A stretch of 24,091 bases of DNA from positions 1-24,091 of the forward strand of contig JBFXAM010000067.1 of NCBI GenBank assembly GCA_050184295.1, given 5' to 3'. The stretch is from JBFXAM01 sp050184295 (GTDB lineage Bacteria; Planctomycetota; Phycisphaerae; UBA1845; Fen-1342). Shown piece by piece: positions 21,839-24,091 of the stretch. Each line of letters opens with the position of its first letter. Position 1 is the first letter of the stretch. The notes under the pieces were generated by a model. The model was not told where the DNA came from. It saw only the letters and a list, made by a program, of their open reading frames with translations, and made no database searches. The position numbers and the translations under genes are program-made.

Positions 21839-21867
21839 AGGATACGAAAACGTGCCGGGGTCGTCGA
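21839..21867 (-). promoter_or_regulatory. Candidate promoter for the HerA-hydrolase operon
   Basis: On the minus strand TCGACG (21867-21862) and TATCCT (21844-21839) are spaced 17 nt, each with 4 of 6 consensus matches. The transcript would start near 21832 with a leader of about 93 nt. It lies in the 195-bp gap after the DUF885 gene. Confidence 0.35.
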
Positions 21868-21934
21868 TCCGCGCCCGCGCGTTTTTGATTGTCGCTCAGC
21901 GCAGGACGCGTACCGTGCTTCGCGCGCGTCTCCG

Positions 21935-23767
21935 CTACCGTTCCCCCGACTTCGCCCGCTCGCCTGCGATCCACTCCTCCACGCGCTGCTCCAGCAGCGT
22001 CAGCGGAATCGTCCCCGCCTCGAGAACGCGGTCATGAAAACGCCGCAGGTCGAGGCGCTCCCCGAGCGCCGCCTGCGCCTTTTCGCGCAGCGCCCGGATG
22101 CGCAGCTCGCCGATCTTGTACGCCGTCGCCTGCCCCGGCCACGCGATGTAGCGGTCGATCTCGGCGTTGATGTTGACCTCGCTGAGGGCCGTGTTGTCGC
22201 GCATGTACTGCACCGCCCGCTCGCGCGACCAGCCCAGCGCGTGCATCCCCGGATCGACGACCAGCCGGCACGCCCGCCACATCTCGTAAAGCAGCCGGCC
22301 GAAGTCGTCATAGGGGTCGGCGTACAGCCCCATCTCGATCCCCAGCCGCTCGCCGTACAGCGCCCAGCCTTCGCCGAACGCGGTGAACCACGCGTCCTTG
22401 CGAAACTCCGGCGTGTCCTCCATCTCTTGCGCGAGCGCGATCTGGAAGTGATGCCCCGGCACCGCCTCGTGCAGCGCCAGCGCGACCATCTCGTACGTCG
22501 GCCGCTGATCGAGCGCGTAACAATTCGCATAAAACCAGCCCGGCTCGGCGTTGTCGAGGTCGCCGTGCTGGTAATACGCCGTCGTCTGGCTGGGCGCCAT
22601 GAAGTCGGGGATCTTCCGCACGCCATAGGTCAGTCGCGGCAGCGTGCGAAAGAGCCGCGGCAGTTCGGCGTCGATGCGCTTGCAGATTTCGCGATAGCGT
22701 GCGAGCAGGTCCTGCTCCGTCCTGCAATAGAAGCGCGGATCGCTTCGTAGGTACGCGATGAACGCGGCGAAGAGCGGCGCGTCGTCCGCGTCGCGGTGCT
22801 GCGGGTGCAGCGCGAGAAAATCGGTCTTGCGGATCACCTGCATCATCTCGGCCCGAATCCGCGCCACCTCGCGCAGCCCCAGCCCGTGAATCTGCCGCGC
22901 CGTCAGGTCCGTCGTCGTGAACCGCCGCAGCTCGAACGCATAGAAAGCCTCGCCGTCCGGCAGATCGACCGCGGCAATGGTCTTGCGGCAGTTCGGCAGA
23001 TACTCCTTCGCGAGAAACTCGCCGAATGCGCGCATCGCCGCGCAGAGCTCCGGATACACGCGCTTCTCAAAGCGGTCCTTCAGCTCCGCGCGCTGCGCTT
23101 CGGTGACGCCCGCAGGCAGGTTGTCGAATGGTCTGGCGATCTCGCGCAGCGCCCCGCCGCCGATCAGCGATTCGAACTGCGGCTCGATCCCGCGCAGCGC
23201 GACCGCTGCCGGCGTGCGGCCCTCCTGATACCCAAGCCGCAGACGCTCCGTGAGGTGCCCGAGTTCGCGCGGCGTGGCGCTCAGGCGTTGAAGATAGTTG
23301 TCGTAATCCGCATACGAAGCGAAACGCACGCGCTCGTGCATCTGCGGCACTTCCTGGTGCGGGCCGGAGCGCGCGTCGATGGGCGCGAGATACATGCGGA
23401 ATCGCCGCGCGTCGACCTGCTCCCGCAGCACGCGGTCGAAGAGCTCGAGGTTCACGCGATCGGCGTCGTCGAGCGCCGCGCGGTCGATCGCGCCAAGCTG
23501 GTTCAGCACCGCCTGTGTCTCGCGCTCGCGGCGTTCCAGCGCCGCAAGGCTCTCATCCGTGACGCGGTCCGCGTGCGTGTACACGCCGCGCGACATCGCG
23601 TACTCGGGAAACTCGCGCAGTTGCCATTGATAGCGTTCGTCAAACAGCCGATGCAAAGCTGCCGCCGCGGCGGAATCGGCGCCGCCGGCGGGTTTGTCCG
23701 CGTGCGCGGGATTCATGAGCGACACTCCGACCAGCCCGAGAACGAACGGGGATGCAGGCGATTTCAT
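21935..23767 (-). CDS. Secreted DUF885-family protein, putative zinc metallopeptidase
   Basis: The product has 610 residues. Residues 1-23 are a signal peptide (hydrophobic FVLGLVGVSL, probable cleavage after AHA). The rest is helical and matches the DUF885 pattern throughout. It includes the HEAVPGHHFQ helix (H433, E434, H439-H440) and FGEGWALYGE about 30 residues later (E466), a plausible zinc site of the gluzincin style in which HE-x4-HH replaces HExxH. The family-typical AWPGQATAYKIGELRI follows at about 542-557. DUF885 proteins are predicted peptidases, with activity proven for few members. Here it would act outside the cytoplasm. The ATG at 23767 begins the signal peptide. No Shine-Dalgarno sequence is visible within 15 nt upstream. 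It is the first gene of its strand at this end and stands 195 bp from the HerA gene. Confidence 0.9.
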   Translation of the reverse strand: MKSPASPFVLGLVGVSLMNPAHADKPAGGADSAAAAALHRLFDERYQWQLREFPEYAMSRGVYTHADRVTDESLAALERRERETQAVLNQLGAIDRAALDDADRVNLELFDRVLREQVDARRFRMYLAPIDARSGPHQEVPQMHERVRFASYADYDNYLQRLSATPRELGHLTERLRLGYQEGRTPAAVALRGIEPQFESLIGGGALREIARPFDNLPAGVTEAQRAELKDRFEKRVYPELCAAMRAFGEFLAKEYLPNCRKTIAAVDLPDGEAFYAFELRRFTTTDLTARQIHGLGLREVARIRAEMMQVIRKTDFLALHPQHRDADDAPLFAAFIAYLRSDPRFYCRTEQDLLARYREICKRIDAELPRLFRTLPRLTYGVRKIPDFMAPSQTTAYYQHGDLDNAEPGWFYANCYALDQRPTYEMVALALHEAVPGHHFQIALAQEMEDTPEFRKDAWFTAFGEGWALYGERLGIEMGLYADPYDDFGRLLYEMWRACRLVVDPGMHALGWSRERAVQYMRDNTALSEVNINAEIDRYIAWPGQATAYKIGELRIRALREKAQAALGERLDLRRFHDRVLEAGTIPLTLLEQRVEEWIAGERAKSGER

Positions 23768-23773
23768 GGCGAA

Positions 23774-23782
23774 AAGCTAGCA
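23774..23782 (-). promoter_or_regulatory. Possible extended -10 (TGCTAGCTT) at the DUF885 start
   Basis: On the minus strand TGC-TAGCTT ends 6 nt before the ATG at 23767. Transcription would start at or near the ATG, which would explain the missing ribosome site (leaderless mRNA). The hexamer matches only 3 of 6 consensus bases. Confidence 0.22.
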
Positions 23783-23908
23783 TCCGCGGGGCGAGCCCGC
23801 ACGCGCCGGCCGTCGCGAATTGTCGGACCGCGCCGGTCGCGGCGGTTTTCGGACGCGGCGGCCCTTGCGCGGATGCGGCGGGTGCGCCGTCAAGTTCGCG
23901 CGGATTAG

Positions 23909-23938
23909 TTGCATCCCGGGCGTGGGGTAAGCTAGGGT
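23909..23938 (+). promoter_or_regulatory. Weak rightward promoter near the window end
   Basis: TTGCAT (23909-23914) and TAGGGT (23933-23938) are spaced 18 nt. Together with the hairpin downstream this suggests a transcript running out of the window to the right. Confidence 0.3.
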
Positions 23939-23957
23939 TCTCGTTCGAGGGCGAGGG

Positions 23958-23975
23958 CGCGACCGAAAGGCCGCG
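23958..23975 (+). other. GAAA-tetraloop hairpin downstream of the rightward promoter
   Basis: CGCGACC and GGCCGCG pair around a GAAA loop (23965-23968), with one A-C mismatch. It would lie about 15 nt inside the predicted transcript. GNRA loops are common in structured RNA, but in GC-rich DNA this may be chance. Confidence 0.3.
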
Positions 23976-24091
23976 AGACACTTCCAGCCTGCGACTCCCA
24001 CGGGACGAGGGAAGATTTTCGGGCGCACCGCGGTCGACCCGCGGGCGCGGCGCGCGGCATTTCGACGGCGCGCCGGCCAGGCGCACGCGCG

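Larger units (their letters stand above)
23768..24091. other. 324-bp terminal stretch without a supported gene
   Basis: No open frame here has convincing composition, motif or ribosome site. The contents I can name are a weak extended -10 next to the DUF885 start, a weak rightward promoter (23909-23938) and a GAAA-capped hairpin (23958-23975). It is probably the upstream region of a gene beyond the window. Confidence 0.5.

Noticed and set aside
21870..21886. Plus-strand hairpin CGCG-CCCG-CGCG followed by TTTTT, like an intrinsic terminator
   Set aside because: The stem is only 4 bp and no plus-strand gene precedes it; on the minus strand the T-run is on the wrong side.
1..24091. CRISPR arrays, tRNA or rRNA genes, insertion sequences, phage genes or a genomic island
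   Set aside because: I found no repeat-spacer pattern, tRNA fold or T-loop sequence, transposase or integrase, and no shift in base use.

Overview
The window is GC-rich, densely coded bacterial chromosome with 14 protein genes that I can support. The best guess for the source is a planctomycete (Planctomycetota). This is inference from a serine/threonine kinase with a small N-terminal helical module and a C-terminal membrane anchor, a DUF4159 protein fused to terpene-cyclase-like repeats, many lipoproteins, and a GH31 enzyme with an added C-terminal beta-sandwich. No 16S rRNA or other decisive marker is present. I see no tRNA or rRNA gene, CRISPR array, insertion sequence, integrase or phage gene, and base use looks even across the window, so it reads as ordinary chromosome.

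Layout. 1-1140 (+) is the 3' part of a multiheme c-type cytochrome cut by the window edge. 1260-3114 (-) is a two-gene operon in which a MerR/cobalamin-binding regulator overlaps a histone-deacetylase-family enzyme by 11 nt. Diverging from it, 3304-4812 (+) is a lipoprotein alpha/beta hydrolase. 4938-7670 (-) holds a DUF4159/terpene-cyclase-like exported or membrane-anchored protein followed by a 56-residue conserved-looking small protein. Diverging again, 7767-9005 (+) is a membrane-anchored Ser/Thr kinase. 9036-13487 (-) is a GH31 glycosidase followed 21 nt later by a ribose-type ABC permease, with no ATPase or binding protein nearby. 13874-15130 (-) is an FAD monooxygenase, divergent from cysS (15398-16882, +), which overlaps a small lipoprotein gene (16882-17667, +). 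17751-18194 (-) is a two-CBS-domain protein. 18340-21739 (-) is a HerA-type ATPase followed by a lipoprotein alpha/beta hydrolase. 21935-23767 (-) is a secreted DUF885 putative metallopeptidase. The last 324 bases hold no supported gene, only a weak rightward promoter and a GAAA-capped hairpin.

How the genes fit together. Most units are one or two genes separated by divergent promoters or convergent ends, so no large multi-gene system is visible. The most notable points are: (i) a CarH/LitR-like regulator that keeps the cobalamin-binding histidine but has lost the residues that make CarH light-sensitive, coupled to a deacetylase and preceded by a 13-bp-periodic TTGTC/GACAA array; (ii) a tandem duplication of the DUF4159 domain in one protein; (iii) an orphan sugar permease attached to a glycosidase; (iv) a HerA-like ATPase with a coiled-coil/glycine-zipper-like tail. 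None is proven to be a new system. Starts, motifs and dyads were read by eye, and no database search or folding calculation was run.
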